Positions 53,348 through 60,444 of a stretch of DNA of 64,000 nt are shown piece after piece. Every line of letters begins with the position of its first letter. The first letter of the stretch is position 1. A model generated the notes under the pieces. That model saw nothing but the letters and a program-made list of their open reading frames with translations, had not been told where the DNA came from and ran no database searches. The stretch spans positions 1 to 64,000 of the forward strand of contig JANLTP010000241.1 of NCBI GenBank assembly GCA_031363055.1. The letters run 5' to 3'. This DNA comes from JANLTP01 sp031363055. GTDB taxonomy: Bacteria; Pseudomonadota; Gammaproteobacteria; Burkholderiales; Burkholderiaceae_E. The position numbers and the translations under genes were made by a program.

Positions 53348-54400
53348 TCACACGAGCGCGGTGACGCGCCAGAGCAGGGCACCGGAGGCTTCCTCCTGGC
53401 TGCTTAATTGCATCAGTTGCTGATGTGCGCGGATCGCCCCTTGCGCCAATCCACACCACGCCGTGCCGACGATACTTGCCTCGGTCTCACTGAGGCCACG
53501 AGTGATTCGAAGCCCCTTGATGCGTAGTTCCTTGATGCTCGGGCCCGCCTGAGGTGGATCGGCCGAGCGGAGTGGTTCGATTTCATCGACCATCCCTTGC
53601 AGCAGTGAAGTCAGGAAGGCGGCCGCATCGTCGATCGAACCGTCGCGCTCACCGAGCTGTTCGGCGGTTTCCTGGTAGTACTGCATGCCGATGAGCTTGG
53701 CCGATCGGCTGGCCAACTCGAGTGTCTCGCTGGCACCCAGCAGGTCGATCAATTCGCTGATGCCATTGCGCAGATACTCGAGCGCATAACTGCGTTGTGC
53801 CTGAGCGAGTCGCTCGGGGTTCCATTGCTCGGGCGGCAAGTGCGGTTGCTCCGCAGCCTTGAAGGCCGGCGGCAACTCGTCGCTGAATTGCAATCGTTCG
53901 TCTTCTTCGAGCGGGTCGTCGAACTCCTTAAAGTATCCGCATAGACCAAACTCATCGGACATGTCTTCGCTGACACAGACGAAGCCCAGCCTTGGGTTAC
54001 CCAGGGATACGCCGTTGTGTGCGTACCAGCCGCGCAGGAATCCGCGACTGACATCGATCGGCATCGCGCAAATCGTCGGGCCGGCATACATCCAGCGCGG
54101 ATAGCGAAAGCGCAGCCAGGCTTTGCGGTCGTGCTCGGCCATGAACTCAACCCTGACGCCACCCACCTGGTTCGACAGCACGTGATATTGCGCGCAGGCC
54201 ACCGCATGCGGAAGATGGTCCAGACCCAGCTTCTGAAAACTCGACAAAAACTTGTTCAGATGTTGACGACGGAACAGTCGGAACATCCATTCGCCAGTCA
54301 GCTCGGCGCCTTTGCGGGTGACCACCATCAGCATCAGTCCCAGCAGCCAGGCGTGGTGCAATTGCGCCTGGGCACGAAGCCGCTGTTCGGGCGACGGCAT
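53348..54400 (-). CDS. Uncharacterised 350-residue protein
   Basis: I do not recognise this protein. The start at ATG 54400 overlaps the stop of the upstream gene by one base, so translation is coupled. Near the N-terminus is a hydrophobic stretch (AWLLGLMLMVVTRKG); a central block rich in aromatic residues (RFRYPRWMYAGPTICAMPID, RGFLRGWYAHNGVSLGN) looks like a folded domain, and an acidic loop (FDDPLEEDERLQFSDELPP) and a helical C-terminus follow. No catalytic motif is evident. The small upstream protein is its only apparent partner. Confidence 0.6.
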   Translation of the reverse strand: MPSPEQRLRAQAQLHHAWLLGLMLMVVTRKGAELTGEWMFRLFRRQHLNKFLSSFQKLGLDHLPHAVACAQYHVLSNQVGGVRVEFMAEHDRKAWLRFRYPRWMYAGPTICAMPIDVSRGFLRGWYAHNGVSLGNPRLGFVCVSEDMSDEFGLCGYFKEFDDPLEEDERLQFSDELPPAFKAAEQPHLPPEQWNPERLAQAQRSYALEYLRNGISELIDLLGASETLELASRSAKLIGMQYYQETAEQLGERDGSIDDAAAFLTSLLQGMVDEIEPLRSADPPQAGPSIKELRIKGLRITRGLSETEASIVGTAWCGLAQGAIRAHQQLMQLSSQEEASGALLWRVTALV

Positions 54401-54831
54401 TATTTCGGTACGCGATTCAACGGTCCGTAGCAGCGACCGACCTTGGGCTCTGCGCAAACAATGTGCATGGTCTTCTGCGGCTCAAACAAAACGTAATGTG
54501 TGGTCTCCTGGCCCGTGGTGTCGCTTGAATCATCGCCACAGTCCTTGCCGCCGAAGTCCTTGAGCGTTTTCATGTTGAGCTGATAGAAACCATTGCGATC
54601 AGCACTCGAGGAGATCGTATACGTGTTGTCGGTTTTCTCGTCGCCACTGGTGACCGGCGCAGTACCGTCGGCGCGGAATTCGAATACTTCTGTGCATTGA
54701 TTGACGGGCCGCGTCCATTGCCATTTGCCGATCAACGGGTGGTCTGCCGCGACCGGTACCTGTGCGGTCGCGCTGGTGGCAAACAGGGCAAAGGGCACAG
54801 AGACCAAAACGGCGTTCAACGAGCGATACAT
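54400..54831 (-). CDS. Small exported protein of unknown function
   Basis: A 143-residue protein with a signal peptide (VLVSVPFALFATSATAQ). The mature part resembles a small lipocalin-like or META-like barrel (HPLIGKWQWTRPVNQCTEVF, DGTAPVTSGDEKTDNTY) and holds Cys residues likely to form disulfides. Its stop overlaps the start of the 350-residue unknown protein by one base, so the pair is one unit. Function unknown. Confidence 0.65.
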   Translation of the reverse strand: MYRSLNAVLVSVPFALFATSATAQVPVAADHPLIGKWQWTRPVNQCTEVFEFRADGTAPVTSGDEKTDNTYTISSSADRNGFYQLNMKTLKDFGGKDCGDDSSDTTGQETTHYVLFEPQKTMHIVCAEPKVGRCYGPLNRVPK

Positions 54832-54924
54832 GAAATTCTTTCCTCAATGCAATTCTTTCTTCGGGTATGCCGAGTTTATAGCTCGATAAGGTCGGCGACG
54901 CCTCGCCGGACTGTCCTCGCCGGT

Positions 54925-55314
54925 CTATCCGCCCGCGCGCTTGACCGTCCAGCCGACCTCTTTCAGAAGACTGATCACACGCTCGCAATGGTCGCCTTGC
55001 AATTCCAGTACGCCGTCCTTGACTGTGCCGCCCGCGCCGCAGACGGTTCTCAGTCGTTTGCCCAGTTCAGCCAGCGCCTGCGGATTCAGAGGCAAGCCGC
55101 GTACCACGGTGACGCTTTTACCGCCGCGCCCTTTGATGTCGAGATTGACACGCACAATGGCATGACCCGGGCCGTCAGCCGCAGCGCTTGAAGTGCCCGT
55201 CGTTCGCGATGTGTCCACCAGGCAGGCACAATTCGGCTGTGGCCGGCGACAATTCGGACACATGCGACCACCATCGGTGGAATAAACCAGGCCACCAGTC
55301 GCGGGCTTGCGCAT
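54925..55314 (-). CDS. yciH: SUI1/YciH-type translation factor-like protein
   Basis: A 129-residue protein with a SUI1 (eIF1) domain in its C-terminal two thirds: RGGKSVTVVRGLPLN, CGAGGTVKDGVLELQGDH and LLKEVGWTVKRAGG. The N-terminus has LVYSTDGGRMCPNCRRPQPN, a Cys-rich segment (C-x2-C-x6-C-x-C counting the following residues) seen in several proteobacterial YciH proteins and possibly a zinc site. ATG 55314 is preferred over TTG 55317. In Escherichia coli YciH influences start-codon selection in vitro. Confidence 0.88.
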   Translation of the reverse strand: MRKPATGGLVYSTDGGRMCPNCRRPQPNCACLVDTSRTTGTSSAAADGPGHAIVRVNLDIKGRGGKSVTVVRGLPLNPQALAELGKRLRTVCGAGGTVKDGVLELQGDHCERVISLLKEVGWTVKRAGG

Positions 55315-55352
55315 CAATCGCTCGCAGCGTCCGTTCTGAGCCGGACCGGCTA

Positions 55353-55766
55353 CTACTTCACATAGTCGTACAGAGGTTTGCTCTTGTCGACGATATGGAC
55401 GGTGAATAATTTCAAGGAGGTATCGCCAACCACCTTGAAGCCGCCATGCTTGATGTCGCGCAAGTTCAGCGACGACGTCCCGGTCGGCAGAGGCATTGGA
55501 TCTTTGCCGGGTAACTGAACGGTTGCACCTTGAACCACGTACGCAGCTTCGATGCCGTGATGGATATGCAGGTCAATCGAATCGCCTGGCTTATATTCGC
55601 CGACCGAGGCGATAACCTCCATGCCCGGCGCGCCGGTCAGGTCGGAGCGCTTCTGTTCGACGCGCTGCGGTGAGTCGGTTTTTGGCTGCGCCACTAGTCC
55701 GGTGACGAGGCCCAGCGAAAAAAGTGATGCGCCGATGGCGGATCGAATCAAGGTTGATCGGTTCAT
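55353..55766 (-). CDS. Exported cupin-domain protein
   Basis: A 137-residue protein. ATG 55766 has an AGGAGCC ribosome site and gives a signal sequence (RSAIGASLFSLGLVTGLVAQ). The single cupin domain contains SIDLHIHHGIEAAYVVQG, a typical metal-binding H-x-H...E set, and LNLRDIKHGGFKVVGD with the last His. Function is unknown; small periplasmic cupins of this kind occur next to TetR genes. It is divergent from the TetR regulator across 122 bp, with a palindrome between them. Confidence 0.8.
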   Translation of the reverse strand: MNRSTLIRSAIGASLFSLGLVTGLVAQPKTDSPQRVEQKRSDLTGAPGMEVIASVGEYKPGDSIDLHIHHGIEAAYVVQGATVQLPGKDPMPLPTGTSSLNLRDIKHGGFKVVGDTSLKLFTVHIVDKSKPLYDYVK

Positions 55767-55826
55767 GTTGGCTCCTGGTTGTAGTTGAATGCCTGCGCTC
55801 AAAGTCTCGGTTGGCACTTAAAGTTA

Positions 55827-55838
55827 GCAGAATTCTGC
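55827..55838. promoter_or_regulatory. Palindrome between the cupin and TetR genes
   Basis: GCAGAATTCTGC is a perfect 12-bp palindrome in the gap between the divergent cupin and TetR genes. It is a candidate TetR operator by position and symmetry. Confidence 0.4.
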
Positions 55839-55888
55839 ATGCCTGTGTCAAGCCGATGCGCATTGATGCCCCCGGCTACAATGAATCG

Positions 55889-56551
55889 ATGCTTTCACGG
55901 ACTCCGGCTTCACGAAAAACCGTGGTTGCGCCCCTGACGCGCGATCCGGAGCGCACTCGTGCGCGAATACTCGAGGCTGCCAAGGCAGAGTTCGCGGCCC
56001 ATGGTCTGGGTGGCGCTCGGGTCGATCGAATTGCCGCCGTGGCGCTCGCCAACAAACGCATGCTGTATTACTACTTTGGCAACAAGGAAGACCTGTTTGT
56101 TGCCGTGCTCGAGGAAGCCTACAGCCACATCCGCGCGGCTGAAGTGGCCTTGCATCTGACCGAGGTCGATCCGCCGGAAGCCATCCGACGATTGATCGCG
56201 TTCACCTGGGAGTACTACCTGGCGCACCCGGAGTTCCTGACCTTGTTGAACAGCGCCAATTTGCACCAGGCGCGGCATCTCGAACGATCGTCCAAGGTGC
56301 GCAGCATGCACTCGCCCTTTGTCGCCATGATCGCTGAGATCCTTGAGCGTGGCCGCAAGTCAGGCGTGTTTCGCGCCGGTGTCGACCCGGTTCAGCTTTA
56401 CATCTCGATTGCCGCGTTGTCGTATTTTTATCTGGGCAACAATCACACACTATCAGCGATTTTCAGTCGTGATTTGCTGGCGCCGCGGGCCAAGGCCGAG
56501 CGCCTGGCGCACATGGGCGAGTTGGTATTGGGTTATCTGTTCAAGACTTGA
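55889..56551 (+). CDS. TetR-family transcriptional regulator
   Basis: A 220-residue regulator with the N-terminal helix-turn-helix (TRARILEAAKAEFAAHGLGG, VDRIAAVALANKRMLYYYFG, NKEDLFVAVLEEAY) and a helical ligand domain. ATG 55889 is chosen; ATG 55856 would add 11 residues. The C-terminal part (LTLLNSANLHQARHLERS) is like RutR/TetR_C_6-type pockets. Its 3' end overlaps the convergent MetE-like gene by 11 bp. It is the nearest regulator to the paired operators at 57.6-57.7 kb and the likeliest to bind them, though a regulator beyond the window is possible. Confidence 0.9.
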   Translation: MLSRTPASRKTVVAPLTRDPERTRARILEAAKAEFAAHGLGGARVDRIAAVALANKRMLYYYFGNKEDLFVAVLEEAYSHIRAAEVALHLTEVDPPEAIRRLIAFTWEYYLAHPEFLTLLNSANLHQARHLERSSKVRSMHSPFVAMIAEILERGRKSGVFRAGVDPVQLYISIAALSYFYLGNNHTLSAIFSRDLLAPRAKAERLAHMGELVLGYLFKT

Positions 56552-57551
56552 GGCTGATACCTTCGTAGAGATCACGACCAAGCGCGAGGGCGCGAATCTT
56601 CGCATCGGCAATCGGACGCTTGAGCATCCAGAAGCCGCAGTCGGGGTGGATGTATTTGACGCGGCCGGCACCGAGTATTTTTTCGGCGGCTTGAATCGAT
56701 CGTGCTACATGATCCGCCGACTCAATTTCGGTCGCCTTGATATCGACCACGCCCAGCCCGAAGCCAATCTTTGGATTCAAGTCTCTAAATACCTGTAGCT
56801 CCTCGGGCGGGCGATGCGCGCATTCGAGAATCACATGGTCGACATGCAGCGCATTCAAATATTTGATGAGGCTGGTCCACGTGCCGCTCTGTACGCTCTG
56901 GCCGCCGTAGTTGCCAAAGCACAAATGCACTGCCGGGATGGTCTTGACGGCATCGAGCACCCGATTCAACGCCGACGCCGCCCATTCCCACTCCTCGGGA
57001 TATCCCGGCAAATTGGCTTCGTCCAGTTGAATGATGTCAGCCTCGACATGTTGTACTTGCTCTGCCAGTACATCGGCGATCGCATGCGCCAGGGCCGGCG
57101 TGTCGGCGTAGTGTTTATTGATCAGCGTTTTGGCCAGCATGTGCGGACCCGTCACCGTGAACTTGAAGGTCTTGCTGGCCAGCACTGCAGCGCGTCGACA
57201 GGCCATCGGCAAGTCGAGCGTTCCGCTGCCCAAAGGGCCTTCGACGACACCCGGCGGGCGGGTGCGAAATTTCATTCCCAGGGCGGAACGATAGGCGATC
57301 AGTTCGTCGAAGCTCATCCGGTAGCGAACCCCTTGCAGCGGGCGCACGAAATATTCAATCATGCCGTTGGTTTCCGGATGATTGATGTCGAAGCGGTAGA
57401 GCTCGCCGTCGCAGACCACGTCGACGCCAGCCTGCTCCTGGGTCGCGATCACGACACGAGTGGCGTCGATCAAGGCCTGCTCGGAGGGCGCTGCGACCAG
57501 CCATTCCGGAATCGGATAGGAGCCCACAACGGTAGTTTGGATCGTGGCCAT
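56541..57551 (-). CDS. Single-domain MetE-like methyltransferase
   Basis: A 336-residue protein matching the C-terminal zinc domain of cobalamin-independent methionine synthase. The ligands can be placed: His209 and Cys211 (VHLCFGNY), Glu243 (ILECAHR) and Cys305 (IHPDCGFWML). TTVVGSYPIPEWL and VVCDGELYRFD are typical openings. Full MetE is about 750 residues with a duplicated barrel; this short core form is known in archaea and in bacterial MesA-D-type proteins, and related zinc methyl or alkyl transferases serve in catabolism. No partner DUF1852 gene is adjacent. Divergent from an ABC-transporter operon and sharing its operator, it probably transfers a methyl group from the imported compound, rather than making methionine. 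Confidence 0.8.
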   Translation of the reverse strand: MATIQTTVVGSYPIPEWLVAAPSEQALIDATRVVIATQEQAGVDVVCDGELYRFDINHPETNGMIEYFVRPLQGVRYRMSFDELIAYRSALGMKFRTRPPGVVEGPLGSGTLDLPMACRRAAVLASKTFKFTVTGPHMLAKTLINKHYADTPALAHAIADVLAEQVQHVEADIIQLDEANLPGYPEEWEWAASALNRVLDAVKTIPAVHLCFGNYGGQSVQSGTWTSLIKYLNALHVDHVILECAHRPPEELQVFRDLNPKIGFGLGVVDIKATEIESADHVARSIQAAEKILGAGRVKYIHPDCGFWMLKRPIADAKIRALALGRDLYEGISLKS

Positions 57552-57579
57552 GGGAGCGCTTTCGGAGGATTTAGTGAAT

Positions 57580-57617
57580 TAACCAGAAGGTTATAACAGC
57601 TCTACTCAAGGCGTCAA
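57580..57617 (-). promoter_or_regulatory. MetE-like gene promoter with operator
   Basis: On the minus strand TTGACG (57617-57612), a 16-base spacer and TATAAC (57595-57590) form a sigma70-type promoter. The operator TAACCAGAAGGTTA (57580-57593) overlaps the -10 end. It differs in one base from the site in the ABC operon promoter. Confidence 0.65.
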
Positions 57618-57667
57618 TTCGACGCACGGTTGGCACTCGCTTGGGACGCACTTGCGACGTACTTGAT

Positions 57668-57711
57668 TTGACAAAAGAACGGCCTGAACATATTCTGTAA
57701 CCAGACGGTTA
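57668..57711 (+). promoter_or_regulatory. ABC operon promoter with operator
   Basis: TTGACA (57668-57673), a 17-base spacer and TATTCT (57691-57696) form a good sigma70-type promoter. TAACCAGACGGTTA (57698-57711), part of a 16-bp GTAACC/GGTTAC palindrome, lies just after the -10. The same motif stands 118 bp away in the divergent MetE-like promoter. Confidence 0.72.
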
Positions 57712-57761
57712 CTTAAACAGTGTTTTGCAGAACTTGAAATCAAGGCCTGGATAGACCACCG

Positions 57762-58559
57762 ATGCCCCAAAGTCGCCTCTCCCGGTTCGTGACCTCGCAA
57801 TGGCTGCGGCCCTTTCTGCTGATGGTGGTTCTGCTGGTGCTCTGGGATCTGATCATTCGACTGTTCAAGATTCCGCCCTATCTGATTCCAACGCCGCTTG
57901 ATGTCGTCGGCCAACTCTGGAAAGAGTCGCCGATGTTGCTCAGTCAGGCCGGACCGACCACTTGGGCAACTCTGGGCGGCTTCGCGCTGTCGGTGCTGAT
58001 CGGCATACCAGTCGCCATGATGATTGCCTACTCTCGGGTCATCGAAAGCTTTGTGTATCCGTTGCTGGTGTTCTCGCAGTCGGTGCCGAAGATTGCAGTG
58101 GCGCCGCTATTTGTGGTCTGGTTTGGTTTTGGCATTATTCCGAAGATCATCGCTGCGTTTCTGCTGGGCTTTTTCCCGGTGGTGGTTTCAACGGTCATGG
58201 GCTTCAAGTCAGTCGAGCAGGACATGGTCGATCTCGCGCGCTCGATGGGCAGCAGCCGCTTGAAAATGTTCTTCAAGATCAGTCTGCCGCAGGCCTTGCC
58301 CGCAATATTTTCCGGCATGAAAGTCTCGGTCACCCTGGCTGTGGTCGGCGCCGTGGTCGGCGAGTTCGTCGGCTCGAATTCCGGTCTCGGTTATGTGCTT
58401 CAGAAAGCCAACGGAAATTTTGATTTGCCGCTGATGTTCGCCGCGCTGGTAGTGCTCTCAATGATCGGCGTGCTTCTGTTCACACTGCTGGATGCGATCG
58501 AACGAGTGGCGATCCCCTGGCATGCTTCGCAGCGCAATGAATTTCAGGCGCCCGCCTGA
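57762..58559 (+). CDS. ABC transporter permease (SsuC/TauC type)
   Basis: A 265-residue inner-membrane permease with about six helices. The EAA-type coupling loop is recognisable (DMVDLARSMGSSRLKMFFKI, SLPQALPAIFSGMKVSV) and GAVVGEFVGSNSGLGYVL is the family's periplasmic-side signature. LLVFSQSVPKIAVAPLFVVW is likewise typical of SsuC/TauC/ThiX proteins. It is the first gene of the divergent operon at 57.8 kb, followed by its binding protein and ATPase. Family substrates include sulfonates, nitrate and thiamine precursors. Confidence 0.92.
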   Translation: MPQSRLSRFVTSQWLRPFLLMVVLLVLWDLIIRLFKIPPYLIPTPLDVVGQLWKESPMLLSQAGPTTWATLGGFALSVLIGIPVAMMIAYSRVIESFVYPLLVFSQSVPKIAVAPLFVVWFGFGIIPKIIAAFLLGFFPVVVSTVMGFKSVEQDMVDLARSMGSSRLKMFFKISLPQALPAIFSGMKVSVTLAVVGAVVGEFVGSNSGLGYVLQKANGNFDLPLMFAALVVLSMIGVLLFTLLDAIERVAIPWHASQRNEFQAPA

Positions 58560-58572
58560 TTGCGTGAAATAA

Positions 58573-58606
58573 GCAGACTTCAATAAACAGACTTCAATAA
58601 GCAGAC
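58573..58606. repeat. 14-bp tandem repeat upstream of the binding protein
   Basis: GCAGACTTCAATAA (58573-58586) is followed by ACAGACTTCAATAA (58587-58600) and a partial GCAGAC. It lies between the permease stop and the binding protein start, directly before the ribosome site. Confidence 0.85.
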
Positions 58607-58618
58607 CGGAGACAAACG

Positions 58619-59611
58619 ATGAAACGCAGAACCCTCGCAACTATAGTGGCGGGTGCATTCGCCTTGACCATGGCCTCATTCGGCGCGCAGGCGCAGCCGA
58701 AAGAGAAGGTATCGATGATGCTCAATTGGTATCTCTACAGTGAGCATGCGCCGTTTTTTCTGGGCAAGGAGCGCGGCTACTTCGACGCTGAAGGCATTGA
58801 TCTGGACATTCAGGAGGGCCGAGGTTCGGGGCCGACCATTCAGGCGGTGGCGGCCAAGTCGGTGCCATTCGGTTACGCCGACGTGGGAACCATGATCAAG
58901 ATTGCAGCCAAGGGTGCACCAGTCAAGGCGGTCGGGGTGGCGCTGCAAAAGAGCCCGATGTCCGTGATGGGATTGAGCGAAAAAAATATAAAGAAGCCAG
59001 AAGACATCAAGGGCAAAATTGTAGCGGTCACGCCGGGCGATTCGATGTCACAGATCTGGCCATTGTTCCTGAAGAAAACCGGCCTGCAGGAAAGTGACTT
59101 CAAGACCGTGGCTGGCGATGGTCAGACCAAACTCAATGCGGTCATCAACGGTCAGGCCGACCTGCTACTCGGCTATTTGATGGACCAGAATATCAAGATT
59201 CAAGATGCCACCAAGAAGCCGGTCACGGTGATTCCGTTTACCGACTACGGCATCAATCTTGTGGTGTCAGGCATCATTGCCCATAAGGACACCTTGAAGG
59301 ACAAGCCCGATCTCGTCAAGCGATTCATGCGAGCCGCTACCCGGGCCTTCGAAGAGTCGGAGAAAAATCCCGAAGCAGCGGTCGATGCCATGCTCAAGGC
59401 GAACGCCAAGGCGGGTATTCGTGAGTCACTCATTGTTGGGTTGAAACTCACGACGCCGCTGTACCACACGCCGGAAACCGCCAAGGATCGGCCGTTCAAG
59501 GTCAGCGCGAAAGATATGGCCGAGTCGTTTGCCATGCTGCAAGAGTACGGCGGGCTTGAGAAAACAGCCGGCAAGGTCGATGATTACTACACCAATGAGT
59601 TTCTGCCTTAG
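58619..59611 (+). CDS. NMT1/THI5-like ABC substrate-binding protein
   Basis: A 330-residue periplasmic binding protein. The signal sequence ends near GAQAQ. VSMMLNWYLYSEHAPFFLGK is the NMT1/THI5-family opening, followed by GYFDAEGIDLDIQEG, FGYADVGTMI and KIVAVTPGDSMSQIW. ACCGGAG precedes ATG 58619. Relatives bind thiamine pyrimidines, riboflavin, taurine or aromatic acids, so the ligand here is open. It is the second gene of the transporter operon. Confidence 0.9.
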   Translation: MKRRTLATIVAGAFALTMASFGAQAQPKEKVSMMLNWYLYSEHAPFFLGKERGYFDAEGIDLDIQEGRGSGPTIQAVAAKSVPFGYADVGTMIKIAAKGAPVKAVGVALQKSPMSVMGLSEKNIKKPEDIKGKIVAVTPGDSMSQIWPLFLKKTGLQESDFKTVAGDGQTKLNAVINGQADLLLGYLMDQNIKIQDATKKPVTVIPFTDYGINLVVSGIIAHKDTLKDKPDLVKRFMRAATRAFEESEKNPEAAVDAMLKANAKAGIRESLIVGLKLTTPLYHTPETAKDRPFKVSAKDMAESFAMLQEYGGLEKTAGKVDDYYTNEFLP

Positions 59612-59629
59612 CGCATATTGGCGAGATTG

Positions 59630-60439
59630 ATGAGTGTTCCGCCTGCCGCGTTGGATCCGACGCTGATTCCCGCGCTGATTGAACTCAAGAATGTGGCCAA
59701 GACTTACGCGACGCGGGACGGCCCGGTCGAGTCGCTCAAGCCGCTGAGCTTTGGCATTCACGAAGGCGAGTTTGTCTCGGTGGTTGGTCCTTCGGGCTGC
59801 GGCAAGAGTACGCTGCTCAAATTGGTGGCGGGTCTGCTGCCGGTTTCTGCAGGCGATCTTTCGCTCAGTGGCAAGCGCATTGAGGGTCCGCAGCGCAACG
59901 TCGGCATTGTGTTTCAAAGCGCCGTCTTGTTGGCCTGGCGAAACGTGCTCGACAATATCCTGCTGCAGGCCGAGATGCGTCGGCTACCTATGCCGGCGGC
60001 TCGTAGTCGAGCATTACGACTGATTCAGATGGCCGGACTGGCGGGCTTCGAGAAGAAGTTTCCCTGGCAGTTATCGGGCGGGATGCAGCAGCGCGTGTCG
60101 ATCTGCCGCGCCTTGCTGCATGACCCATCGGTGTTATTGATGGATGAACCGTTCGGTGCACTCGACGCCATGACGCGTGAGCGAATGAACCTCGAGTTGC
60201 AGAGGATCTGGCTGGAGTCGCGCAAGACCGTACTGTTGATTACCCACAGTATTCCGGAGGCCGTGTTCCTGTCGGATCGGGTCCTGGTGATGACCGAGCG
60301 GCCGGGCGCGATTGCGGCCGTTTACGACATCGATCTGCCGAGGCCGCGCTCACTCGACGTGATGTCAACGCCCGCGTTTGTCGATTATGCAAAGATCATC
60401 CGCGCGCATTTTTTTGCGCAAGGTTCGCTGGATCATTGA
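59630..60439 (+). CDS. ABC transporter ATPase (SsuB/TauB type)
   Basis: A 269-residue ATPase. Walker A GPSGCGKST (about 53-61), the Q-loop NVGIVFQSAVLLAWRNV, signature LSGGMQQRVSICRAL, Walker B VLLMDEPFGALD and H-loop LITHSIPEAVFL are all intact. ATG 59630 is preferred over TTG 59618. It completes the transporter and overlaps the frame of the enolase-superfamily gene at its stop. Regulation should follow the 57.7-kb promoter. Confidence 0.93.
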   Translation: MSVPPAALDPTLIPALIELKNVAKTYATRDGPVESLKPLSFGIHEGEFVSVVGPSGCGKSTLLKLVAGLLPVSAGDLSLSGKRIEGPQRNVGIVFQSAVLLAWRNVLDNILLQAEMRRLPMPAARSRALRLIQMAGLAGFEKKFPWQLSGGMQQRVSICRALLHDPSVLLMDEPFGALDAMTRERMNLELQRIWLESRKTVLLITHSIPEAVFLSDRVLVMTERPGAIAAVYDIDLPRPRSLDVMSTPAFVDYAKIIRAHFFAQGSLDH

Positions 60440-60444
60440 GTGCG

